64,000 nucleotides of DNA from Gordionus sp. m RMFG-2023 (lineage: Eukaryota; Nematomorpha; Gordioida; Chordodea; Parachordodidae). The position numbers and the translations under genes were made by a program. The DNA lies in assembly GCF_954871325.1 (NCBI RefSeq), contig NC_088775.1, positions 48,399,561-48,463,560 on the forward strand, written 5' to 3'. The notes beneath the pieces are model-generated. The model worked only from the letters and a program-made list of their open reading frames with translations. It had not been told where the DNA came from and made no database searches. Within the stretch, counting starts at the first letter, position 1; each line of letters starts with the position of its first letter. Of the stretch, positions 42,001 to 54,000 are shown piece after piece.

Positions 42001-45000
42001 AGAATTTCCCAAAGATGGGAGAATGAAAAGAAAGAAATCATTAAAAGTCTAATAGAACCATCGTTAATATGCACAACAGCCGATTGTTGGAGTGCCTATC
42101 GCTGGTAAACATATTTCCCAGCTCATTATTAAATTGAAAATTTTTAAACAAATGAACCTGAAATTTTGTTTACCAATAGGTAAATTAATAATAAATTAAT
42201 CAGTATTTAATAATTCTAGGTTTATGTGGACAATTGTTGAAGATGAAAATATTTTGGCAACTATGCTTCATCCTTTTTTTAAAGATTGGACATGGTTGCA
42301 AATGGATGAAAATTTTAATAAAAAAAAAACAATTAATACAAAGATTAGTTGAGGAATTATCAAAGTCTTCAAATGAGTGCAAATTAACCTGTGAAAAAAA
42401 ACTAATAATTGAATATCCGATTTTTTTCAGTATCCCACAGCAGGAGATATGATTGTTAATGATTTAAATTCTGATAATCAACAAATTTTAAATAGTTTTT
42501 TCAAAAATGAATGCCAAGATTTTAGTATTTTTAAACAATATCCTGATATAAAAATGTTATTCATTAAATATGACACCACAATCCCTTCCAGTGCCCCTGT
42601 TGAAAGACTTTTTAGTATAGCTAAAAATGTCTTTACAGATAAACGAGGATGTCTTAAACCAAAATTTTGAAAATATTACTGAAATCTAATAAGTATTTAT
42701 AATCATTTAATCATATATTATATTATTTTATTAATGATATATAATAATTATTTATATTAATCATATATTATATTAATATCTAAAAATCATTATTATAGTT
42801 ATATTTTGATAAATGTGATATCAAGTCAATAAATTTTTTAGATCATTTCATGAATTTTCACAAAAGAATCCTAATTTAGGTTTATCAAACCTTATTTAAG
42901 AGTATAATAAAAAATGTATCTGTATCAAGATAACTTTTTAGAAGCTGTATCTGTATCTAGATAAATTTTTAGACTATGTATCTGTATCTAGATCCATTTA
43001 AAAAGTATTTTTTAACAACTCTGGTAGGTACTATAAAATTAAAGGAGATTATATTGAATTTAAAAAAATTATTTATTCAATAGCAAAATTTTTTTTATTA
43101 TAATAATATTTTTTATTGGTTTATTACATACTCTAAAATTAATTTAATGGCTTAAAAGAAGCCAATTTTGCGCCAAACAATTGATAATGTGTTACAATAA
43201 AAAAGGGGAACTCTCAATAATTTATACCGATACCGTTGTAAGTTGAAATCTGTAAGAAGCATAAAATTTAGGTTATTTAATGTAGTTCATTCCCTTTCTA
43301 TATTTTATCGGATGGAAAATGCAAAATATAAGGCTATAAACGGTGGCCTGGTCTGAATTATTTAATCGAAATAAATTTAACAGATTCGATCTTAAATGTC
43401 TTGCATTTTACTTGACTATCATATAACCCCTTACATCACAATGATGGTGAATTATTTATACCCGAAAATCAAAGCCTTTGATAGTCCTAGTTTTCAAGAC
43501 CAATATCCCTTTTTCAAGCGTTTTAAATTTACACATCAAATTATTTTTAAAATTTTATCCAAAAATCTCTAAATATAATCGATGATAAAAATTCAAAAAT
43601 ACATGGTTTAATTCTTTTTATTGATTATACAGTTATGGGTGGGTATGCCGGCATGGTACGTAGCAGCATGTCGTGCCAACGTAAAAAGCGGAGCCGTTAT
43701 GTCGGCTCTTTCCGACGCCGAAATTCAGCGCGAAATCGGTATCAGCAACCCGTTGCACCGGCTCAAACTGCGCTTGGCTATACAGGAGATGGTTGGTCTC
43801 ACAGATCCCACTACAGCCTTGACCCTCAAACAACCCTCTTCTTGCCATAGTGTACTTAAAATTTTAATTTAGTTTAAATAAATTAGGCTTGCAGACTACG
43901 ATAGAGTCTCTTTTTGATTATATCTTCTTATTTATCATTCTGACAATGCAAATTAAATTGTAGGTAAGATTACATTAAATTTAGTTAAAAATGAGACATC
44001 TAATATAATTATGCTTTCAAAAACATATGCTTAGAAATTTATTTTTGTAAGGATTTCTTCAAATTTTAGTTTTAGATAATCTCAAGTAAATGTCATCCCC
44101 TGCGGATAAGCTATAAATTTTTTAATAGTTTTATATAATTATTTAGTACATTTAAGAATTTACACTATTTCCTTCTTCATAATTAACTTATCAGGGTTTG
44201 GCAAATTTTCAGAAAATTGTATTCGGATACAGATACTTTATAAAATTTTGTATTTAAGATACAAGATACTTTAGAAAAATTTCAATAAGAAATAAGATAC
44301 AAGATACTTGTATTTTTTAAAAAAAAGTATCTAAGATACAAGATACTTTTTTAAAAAACTTTAAATAGTCAAAATCAAAATGTATAAAGCTTTATTTTCT
44401 TATCTATAATATAAATTTATAAAAAAATATTTAAAATAAATTGTAGAAAATAACAAATTTATTATAAAAGATAATGCGATATTCCATTTAATAATTATAT
44501 AATTAGTAAATAATAAAAAATCAGCATTATTTTTTAATATTATTAATTTTTCGTTCAATCTTTGACGATTTGGTCTATTAACCATATTAGCAAAGCTAAA
44601 TAATCTTTCAACGGGGGCTGAGGAGGGTAATATTGTGTTATATTTAATAAATATTTCTTTTATATATAACTATTTAACATATTTATACTCCGCCTGCCAT
44701 CTTTCATATAATTTAGGACCTCTAGTTCAATATCATTTATTGAATTATTAGAATTGGATGTGGTACTTTTAAGGCAAAAGTAATCATCATCTTCATCAAT
44801 TGAAGATTTTGTTGAAGTATTAATTTCAATATTATTTTTAAAAACAATTAAAACTTCATGTAATAACAAATCCTGAAGGTATTTTATTTCTTTTTCACCA
44901 TCAATTCAACGATTTTTAAAATAGGGATGAGAAATAGTTGCCAAAAATGCACTTTTAAAATTGTTATCAAAATCATATATATTTTTAAATCTTTTATTTA

Positions 45001-48000
45001 AATAATTTTCTATGGCAACAGCGAATGGTTTGCAAAATTTTAGATTGGTTTGAATTAAATTTGTAATTTTTTTTAACGACATTTAAAATTGGAGCTGATT
45101 CTCCATAATGGCAGTTGATTTCACTCTGTATTTTGTCAATCGCTATAGCCAATGGGGCCATTATATTGCAATATTCTTCTAAATATTGAATTTCAATATC
45201 TCTTAATTTAGGAAATTCTAATTTTTGACATAATTTAGGAAGTTCGCCTTTAAATTTTAATAAACTATGAAGACTATCATACAAACTATTCCATCTAGTG
45301 CAACAAGGTGTAACTAATTGTTTTCCTAAAACTGCTTTGATAAGTTCTGCAGTTTTAGGCCTATTATTTGCATTCCATAGCTTAGTACATTTAGCTATTG
45401 CAGGATGATGAATTTTAGAAATGTTAGGAGAATCCTTAATAGCTCTTTCGACATCTGTTGTGGCAATTAGACTTATCGTATGGCACAAACAACGAGTGTG
45501 TTGAGGCAATGTTATTGAGGCTTCTTTAGACCCTTAAATAAACAAATAAATAATTTTATTTGAATAAAATTTTTTACTAAATTTACAATATCATAATAAA
45601 TTTTAAAGAAGTATTAAATAATACTTTCAATGATTTCGAATTCTATACATTCATCATCATTGATGTCAAAGTCATTCTCTACAGCTTCCATAGAATATCC
45701 AAACTCCTTGAAAGCTTTCTTAAAGTTAGAGCCGTTATTGTAACAGTTGCTATAACTTTTTCGTCAATACCAAAGTCACGATGAATTTCTTTAAGCTCCG
45801 TGAAGTTGACCGAACGATGGAAGCACTAACGATGAATCATATGTCATTTTGCTTCGTTAGTGCTTGTTATTGCTTCAATCCGTATAGTAGCCGAATTTAA
45901 GGAAAAAAAGTTATAAGCAAAAATAAAAATTTGTGCCAACTTCACGCTTAAAAGTCGATTGTAAGCACTAACGATGAAACTTATATCATTCTTTAGTGCT
46001 TCGCTAGTAGAGGTTAGTGCTTCAATCCATTTTGTAGCCGAATTTATGAATAAAAAGTTATTCACGAAAAAAACAAAAATAAACAAATAATGGCGACGTG
46101 CCAAAACAAAAATTATAGGAGTACTAAACATCCGGTTTTCGCCATTATTTAGTGCTTAATTAGTGTATTTAAATTCCGTTATTAATTTTGTTAACCGTCA
46201 TATGAAAAAATTGTAAAATGCTAAAGAAATTTTTAGAGGTGAAATTTCGGCTAGAAAATTATGAAAGCACTAACGATGAAACTTATATCATTTTTTAGTG
46301 CTTCGTTAGTAGAGGTTAGTGCTTTAATCAGTTTTGTAGCCGAATTTAAGAATAAAAAGTTATTAGCAAATAAAATAAAAATAAACAAATAATGGCGACG
46401 TGCCAAAACAAAAACTATAGGAGTACTATACATCCGGTTTTCGCCATTATTTAGTGCTTAATTAGTATATTTAATTTCCGTAATTTATTTTGTTAACCGT
46501 CATATGGAATAAATGTAACACGCTAAAGAAATTTTTAGGGGTCAAATTTCGGCTAGAAAATTATGAAAGCACTAACGATGAAACTTATATCATTCTTTAG
46601 TGCTTCGTTAGTAGAGGTTAGTGCTTTAATCAGTTTTGTAGCCGAATTTAAGAATAATAAGTTATTCACAAAAAAAACAAAAATAAACAATGGCGACGTG
46701 CCAAAACAAAAACTATAGGAGTACTAAACATCCGGTTTTCGCCATTATTTAGTGCTTAATTAGTGTATTTAAATTCCGTTATTAATTTTGTTAACCGTCA
46801 TATGAAAAAATTGTAAAACGCTAAAGAAATTTTTAGAGGTCAAATTTCGGCTAGAAAATTATGAAAGCACTAATGATGAAACTTATATATTTAGATCTCA
46901 TTATTATCAATATAATTATGCAGGAATTCTGATAGTTACCCTGATTCAATATAGCACATCAATAATTCAAATTTTCTGACACCTCTTTAGAAGCTTAAGA
47001 AAAGAATATATCAAATTGATTATGTTTCTATAGATAGATATGAATAATTGTATTCAAACTCTTCTCTAGAAATTATCAAAACAACTAAAGAAGTTATTAA
47101 TAAAAATGTAAGTCCAACTCCACTTAGTGGTCGAAAATATAATCCTCAAGCGTTATATCTTTTTATTGGAAAACTGTTACTCGATAATATAAATAGATTG
47201 TAGAATAAGAGTGTTATAATTTTATTCGAATATTGTAACTACAATATTGATGGAAGAATAAAGAAGGAAAAAATTATAAAAAATGTATGATATAATTTTC
47301 AACGAATAAAACAGCAATTAGCGAAAATAAGCATATAATCAATAAAACATTCTATATAACAAATATAAACAAATACGAATATAGTTTAAAAAACCTTTAT
47401 GTTTAAAAAACCTTTAGTTATAAATAATATTTAATTTTTTAATACATATAATGCAATATAATTTTATTTGAATTGTATAGGATAATTTTCAATTCACAAT
47501 TTCTGTTGTCACAAATGCCAAAATTTATTTAGGGGTCGTGTAAAATCATTTGATTTGATAAGCTCCTCCCAAGATAAAAACATTCTTCAATCCTAAAATC
47601 ATATATATTATTCATTTGATATTTTAAAATATACCTTATTCTATAGGATTAGGAAACTTCAGCAAATACCATATAATATATAAGATCGGAGAAAATATCA
47701 TATATTTTCTAATTTAATAATTCCAGTACTATATTGAACGACAAATTTAATTCTTTCTCTAGCATAATATGGATTTAATTTAAATATATTTTTGCATGGG
47801 AAGTGTCAAGGGCTTAATTGTAAAAGCTATGTAACGAAATGTTGAACAATATTAATGGTCAAACTTTATTTTTATTTGTATTATGATAACTAATTATAAC
47901 AGTACTACCGTCAAGAAAGACGGGCGCATTTAATTTTTGCCTACAATTTTTTACCTTTTTATTTATAATTTAAAGCCAAATTAAGTTATTATTGTTAGAT

Positions 48001-51000
48001 GAGAGTTTTTAATACCTATCTTATTTACCCCATTAACTAATCACATTTACTTCCCACCCCGTGAAGGTGGGAGTTGGAATTTAAGGGAGCAAAGAGGGAA
48101 AAATAAGATTGACTAAAAAAAGGAAGAAATTAAAAAAAAGAGACAAAGATATTTATAGCATTTTTATAATTTAAAAGAAGAGATGCTGATACTTTCATAT
48201 TTAATACGTCTGAACAATACCAAAAAATAGGTAGTATATAAATTACAAACTATGTTAAAATAGTTTGTAATATAATATACAATTTCACTTTATATATTTT
48301 TTAAAAAATAATTTTTATTACACTATGATTTTGAATATAGATTTCGTATTTCAATTTTTTTAAAAAATTCACAAAATAAAGAAACATTATCACAAATATT
48401 CTTAAATATAATTTAAATGGCTTATTTTATTTACAATTTTATACTAAAATAATTAACCACACATGAGATTAATTAATCTAATCTATTATAAATTTTATAA
48501 AATTTTTTACTGCCTTTAAAAAAATTGACAATCTAGAAAGAAAAATAATTATACCAAATCTTAATATAGCTCCTATTCTCATTGCTTGTATCATAGTTCT
48601 TTGATTTTTAATTCATTATTCTTCAAGTTAATTTAAAAAATTTTGTGTTTAAAATTATTATTATATAATTATTTCATTCATTTAATGACCATCAAGCCAA
48701 TCGGCATTTAATAAAGATATGATTTTAAATAATTTTCCGTAATTTTTATATATTTAGGATGGTAGGGAAGGTAACCTCTTGCAAATAACGGGGATAAATA
48801 AATGGTGGGGAATCAGGGATAGCAAAATCTCTAAAAATGATTAGGAAAAAAAATACAAGGTTTACCCCGAGAAATAATTAAGTTGGAGAAATATTTTAAA
48901 TTTTAATATGTAGCTTAATAATAGTTCTTTAATATGACATACAAAGTAAGAATCAAAATCCCCGCAAATTCTTATATTTTATCAAATAAATATGATATAT
49001 TGAGAACTGCTTATTGATATTGGGCAAGCTTTGATCACATATTCCTTTTATTTTCGATTTTTTTTTAATTAACATTTTTAATTTATAATAATGGACAATT
49101 AAAATATTTTTAATATACAAACACGAAATTAATAATAACAAGGTTTAAAAAAAAATCATAATCATTACATCTAATCCTTTCCCAAAGGATGATCAGAATT
49201 TTTATTTTCATCGTGTGGGCGTTTGGGGCATAAAATATTCAACTGTCGGGAAAATTATGGATCTTTGCCAAGAACAAGATCTAGGAGAACCGACGTTGCC
49301 CTCGCGGGATTGCCAAAAGAATCGGTGGATAACTCATTCAGGATTCCATTGTCGGAAAAGTTCATAAAGCCTCGACAAGTGGGACAGGACATCAGGCGCA
49401 TTTAAGGACATCATTGGAAGTCCAAAGAATGGAAGAGCTGATGCTAGGGCAAAGTGACGATGAAAATAAAAATTCCGATCATCCTTTGGGTAAGGATTAG
49501 ATGTAATGATTATGATTTTTTTTTAAACCTTGTTATTATTAATTTCGTGTTTGTATATTAAAAACATTTTTGTAATTGTCGATTATTATAAATTAAAAAT
49601 GTTAATTTAAAAAAAAAATCGAAAATAAAAGGAATATGTGATCAAAGCTTGCCCAATATCAATAAGCAGTTCTCAATTTATATTCTATTTATTTGATAAA
49701 ATATAAGAATTTGCGGGGATTTTGATTTTGATTTTTACTTTGTATGTCATATTAAAGAACTATTATTAAGCTACATATTAAAATTTAAAATATTTCTCCA
49801 ACTTAATTATTTCTAGGGGTAAAACTTGTATTTTTTTTCCTAATCATTTTTAGAGATATTGCTATCCCTGATTCCCCACCATTAATTTATCCCCGTTATT
49901 TGCAAGAGGTTACCTTCCCTACCATACGGAAAATTATTTAAAATCATTTCTTTATTAAATGCCGATTGGCTTGATGGTCATTAAATGAATGAAATAATTA
50001 TATAATAATAATTTTAAACAGAAAAGTTTTTAAATTAACTTGAAGAATAATGAATTAAAAATCAAAGAACTATGATTCTCACAAGCAATGAGAATAGGAG
50101 CTATATTAAGATTTGGTATAATTATTTTTCTTTCTAAATTGTCAAATTTTTTTTAAATTATTTTAATGGCAGTAAAAAAAATTATAAAATTTATAATAGT
50201 AGATTAATTAATCATTGTAAATAAAATATGCCATTTAAATTATATTTAAGAATATTTGTGATGCTTCTTTATTTCGTGAATTTTCTAAAAAAAATTGAAA
50301 TACGAAATCTATATTCAAAATCAAAAGTGTAATAAAAATTATTTTTTAAAAAATATATAAAGTGAAATTGTATATTATATTACAAACTATTTTAACATAG
50401 TTTGTAATTTATATACTACCTATTTTTTTGGTATTGTTCAGACGTATTAAATATGAAAGTATCAGCATCTCTTCTTTTAAATTATAGAAATGCTATAAAT
50501 ATCTTTGTCTCTTTTTTTTAATTTCTTCCTTTTTTTAATCAATCTTATTTTTCCCTCTTTGCTCCCTTAAATTCCAACTCCCACCTTCACGGGGTGGGAA
50601 GTAAATGTGATTAGTTAATGGGGTAAATAAGATAGGTATTAAAAACTCTCATCTAACAATAATAACTAAATTTGGCTTTAAATTATAAATAAAAAGGTAA
50701 AAAATTGCAGGCAAAAATTAAATGCGCCCGTCTTTCTTTACGGTAGTACTGTTATAATTAGTTATCATAATACAAATAAAAATAAAGTTTGACCATTAAT
50801 ATTGTTCAACATTTCGTTACATAGCTTTTACAATTAAGCCCTTGACACTTCCCATGCAAAAATATATTTAAATTAAATCCATATTATGCTAGAGAAAGAA
50901 TTAAATTTGTCGTTCAATATAGTACTGGAATTATTAAATTAGAAAATATATGATATTTTCTCCGATCTTATATATTATAAGGTATTTGCTGAAGTTTCCT

Positions 51001-54000
51001 AATCCTATAGAATAAGGTATATTTTAAAATATCAAATAAATAATATATATGATTTTAGGATTGAAGAATGTTTTTATCTTGGGAGGAGCTTATCAAATCA
51101 AATGATTTTACACGACCCCTAAATAATTTATGTCATTTGTGACAACAGAAATTGTGAATTGAAAATTATCCTATACAATTCAAATAAAATTATATTGCAT
51201 TATATGTATTAAAAAATTAAATATTATTTATAACTATGCCATAAAGGTTTTTTAAACATAAAGGTTTTTTAAACTATATTCGTATTTGTTTATATTTGTT
51301 ATATAGAATGTTTTATTGATTATATGCTTATTTTCGCTAATTGCTGTTTTATTCGTTGAAAATTATATCATACATTTTTTATAATTTTTTCCTTCTTTAT
51401 TCTTCCATCAATATTGTAGTTACAATATTCGAATAAAAATATAACACTCTTAATCTACAATTTATATTATCGAGTAACAGTTTTCCAATAAAAAGATATA
51501 ACGCTTGAGGATTATATTTTCGACCACTAAGTGGAGTTGGACTTACATTTTTATTAATAACTTCTTTAGTTGTTTTGATAATTTCTAGAGAAGAGTTTGA
51601 ATACAATTATTCATATCTATCTATAGAAACATAATCAATTTGATATATTCTTTTCTTAAGATTCTAAAGAGGTGTCAGAAAATTTGAATTATTGATATGC
51701 TATATTGAATCAGGGTAACTATCAGAATTCCTGCATAATTATATTGATAATAATGAGATCTAAATATATAAGTTTCATCGTTAGTGCTTTTATAATTTTC
51801 TAGCCGAAATTTGACCTCTAAAAATTTCTTTAGCGTTTTACAATTTTTTCATATGACGGTTAACAAAATTAATAACGGAATTTAAATACACTAATTAAGC
51901 ACTAAATAATGGCGAAAACCGGATGTTTAGTACTCCTATAGTTTTTGTTTTGGCACGTCGCCATTGTTTATTTTTGTTTTTTTCGTGAATAACTTTTTAT
52001 TCTTAAATTCGGCTACAAAACTGATTAAAGCACTAACCTCTACTAACGAAGCACTAAAGAATGATATAAGTTTCATCGTTAGTGCTTTCATAATTTTCTA
52101 GCCGAAATTTGACCTCTAAAAATTTATTTAGCGTGTTATATTTTTTTCATATGACGGTTAACAAAATAAATTACGGAATTTAAATACACTAATTAAGCAC
52201 TAAATAATGTCGAAAACCGGATGTTTAGTACTCCTATAGTTTTTGTTTTGGCACGTCGCCATTATTTGTTTATTTTTGTTTTTTTCGTGAATAACTTTTT
52301 ATTCTTAAATTCGGCTACGGAACTGATTGAAGCACTAACCTCTACTAACGTAGCACTAAAGAATGATATAAGTTTCATCGTTAGTGCTTCCAATCGACCT
52401 TTAAGCGTGAAGTTGACACAAATTTTTATTTTTGCTTATAACTTTTTTCCCTTAAATTCGTCTACTATACAGATTGAAGCACTAAAAAATGACATATGAT
52501 TCATCGTTAGTGCTTCCAATCGTTCGGCCAACTTCACGGACCTATTTCTTTTATGATCATCTTGAAGTTCTTCAAAAAATTTGCCATTAAGTATGCTTAG
52601 TTTAAATTATTGTTATAATTTTCGGTTGAAGAATCATCTTAATACGAAGATAAACATATTATTCTATTTTCTTCTTCCATAATTTTAAAATAGACAGATA
52701 TAAAACGATTCAAATATGGTAGTTATAATTGTTAGCAAATTGCTATATGACGACCAACGTCATATATCAAAAATTATCTTAAAATATCTAAATTTTGATT
52801 AAATTTTTCATTTAAATCTTAAAACAATATCATTTTAAATTTTAATACTATTTAAATTAACCAATATAAATTTTTTTTAAAGTATCTGTATCTTTTTGAA
52901 TACAAAGTTGGTTAAGATACAAATACTTTTAAATAATATGTATCTTAGATACTGGATACAAGATACTTTCCAAAATTATAAAAAAGATAGAAGAGACAAG
53001 ATACAAAAGTATCTTGTATCTTAGATACAAATATCCGCGATACTGCCCAACCCTGTAACTTAGATAATATTTTTTATAGAATCTGGCTTACGGAGATATG
53101 AATCATGAATGGGTGGGTAATGAATGGTTACCTAGTTTAGGTCTTTCTCAATACAGAACATCATTTATGGAATGTCTTGTTGATGCAAGGATGTTAGAAC
53201 ATTTGACCAAAAAGGATTTAAGAAATCAGCTAAAGATAGTTGATTCTTTTCATAGGTTTAATTCATTAAAACTATATCAACATACTATTTATCTGTCAAG
53301 TTTTATTTCAATAATTTTTGGGTGTTTTGATATTATTTTATTATTTAATTTTTTTTGTTAAGATCATAATTAGGGCTGTGCCGATATTAAATATCAGATC
53401 GGTACCGATATTTAGAGTTTGCCGAAAATATTGGATCGGGCCGATACCTGTAATAACCCGATCCGATCTTTTTACTTCTTTTTTTTGTTATTTTATGTTA
53501 TGTATATTTATTTTACATTATTATAATAATTTCTAAATAATTTTTTTAAATTTTATTTCTTTTTTAAAATAGATTTATAGTATTTTAAAAGTTTTTTTTT
53601 ATAAAAATAGAAAGGAACACCCAAAGTTTTATTTATTATTATTTTAAATCTTTTTAAATAACGCCAATTTTTTTATTTATACAAGAATTTTTTTAAATAT
53701 GGTATCTGAATAATGGAAATATTTTACAAAAGATAATTTTGCAAAATGCGTTATCTGCGGAATCATCTAAGTCTGCTTTACGGCAGGAGATATAGCTGGT
53801 CCATATCGTAGAAGCTCCAGAAAATCTAGAGGCTTTCATATTTATTTAAAAAATCTAATATATTATAATTTTATATATTAAATATTACAATTTTATAATT
53901 CATACCAACATAAAATGGATATATTATTAAATATATATTTTTTTATTATAGTCTTAATAGTAGAAATAAAAAAATTAAATTCATAATTCGATTTTTTGCA

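Larger units (their letters stand above)
33303..43632 (+). other. Intron 18 of liprin-alpha (10.3 kb, splits SAM1)
   Basis: Holds a gypsy element (33670-37090), a hAT (37592-39387), a gypsy relic (39540-41090) carrying a MITE (40422-40644), and a hAT (41101-43023). 33303-33660, 37100-37590 and 43035-43632 show nothing recognisable. Confidence 0.85.
45794..52543. mobile_element. Giant palindromic (foldback-type) element, 6.75 kb
   Basis: The left end AGCTCCGTGAAGTTGACCGA and the right end CGGCCAACTTCACGGACCT are inverted. The inverted homology continues for more than 3 kb on each side (left arm 45794-49215, right arm 49458-52543) to an unpaired centre of about 240 bp. The insertion target within the hAT sequence is duplicated: ATTTCTTTA at 45785-45793 and ATTTCTTTT at 52544-52552; the intact site in hAT copy 1 reads ATTTCTTTATTATG. 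Arms are nearly identical but differ in repeat number and scattered bases. An 8-9-bp duplication, very long arms and subterminal tandem repeats are features of foldback elements and some Mutator-like elements. No transposase is recognised, so mobility must have come from elsewhere. Confidence 0.93.
44192..53055 (-). mobile_element. hAT DNA transposon, copy 2, interrupted by the giant palindrome
   Basis: The ends CAGGGTTTGGCAAATTTTCA and GATACTGCCCAACCCTG match copy 1 at 23375. The flanks TAACTTAT (44184-44191) and TAACTTAG (53056-53063) are a near-perfect 8-bp duplication. Without the 6.75-kb insert the element would be about 2.1 kb, the size of copy 1. Transposase fragments lie on the minus strand at 44570-45790 and 52554-52680. 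Confidence 0.94.
43852..53079 (+). other. Intron 19 of liprin-alpha (9.2 kb, between SAM1 and SAM2)
   Basis: Mostly one composite insertion: hAT copy 2 (44192-53055) containing the giant palindrome (45794-52543). The first 340 bp (43852-44191) are plain A/T-rich DNA, and only 24 bases separate the hAT end from the SAM2 exon. Confidence 0.9.

Noticed and set aside
43633-43850. ORFs in another plus frame and on the minus strand over the SAM1 exon
   Set aside because: The third frame ([20 protein letters not shown]) is the real SAM domain; the other two are shadows.
45844-46433. Repeated ~55-95-residue ORFs with ARRHYLFIF motif in the palindrome arms
   Set aside because: The same frame recurs only because the DNA unit repeats; it points outward in both arms, has no start context or conserved domain, and ends differently in each unit.
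45963-46890. CRISPR-like or regulatory repeat array
   Set aside because: Units are ~300 bp, directly adjacent and mirrored in the other arm; they are subterminal repeats of a mobile element in animal DNA.
49223-49405. Host gene in the palindrome centre
   Set aside because: The ORF is confined to the loop of the mobile palindrome and has no support outside it; treated as an element-borne relic.
45794-52543. Palindrome as an assembly artefact
   Set aside because: Arms differ in repeat number and at scattered bases, the centre is unique, and the flanks are a target duplication within a known hAT sequence. It still deserves long-read confirmation.
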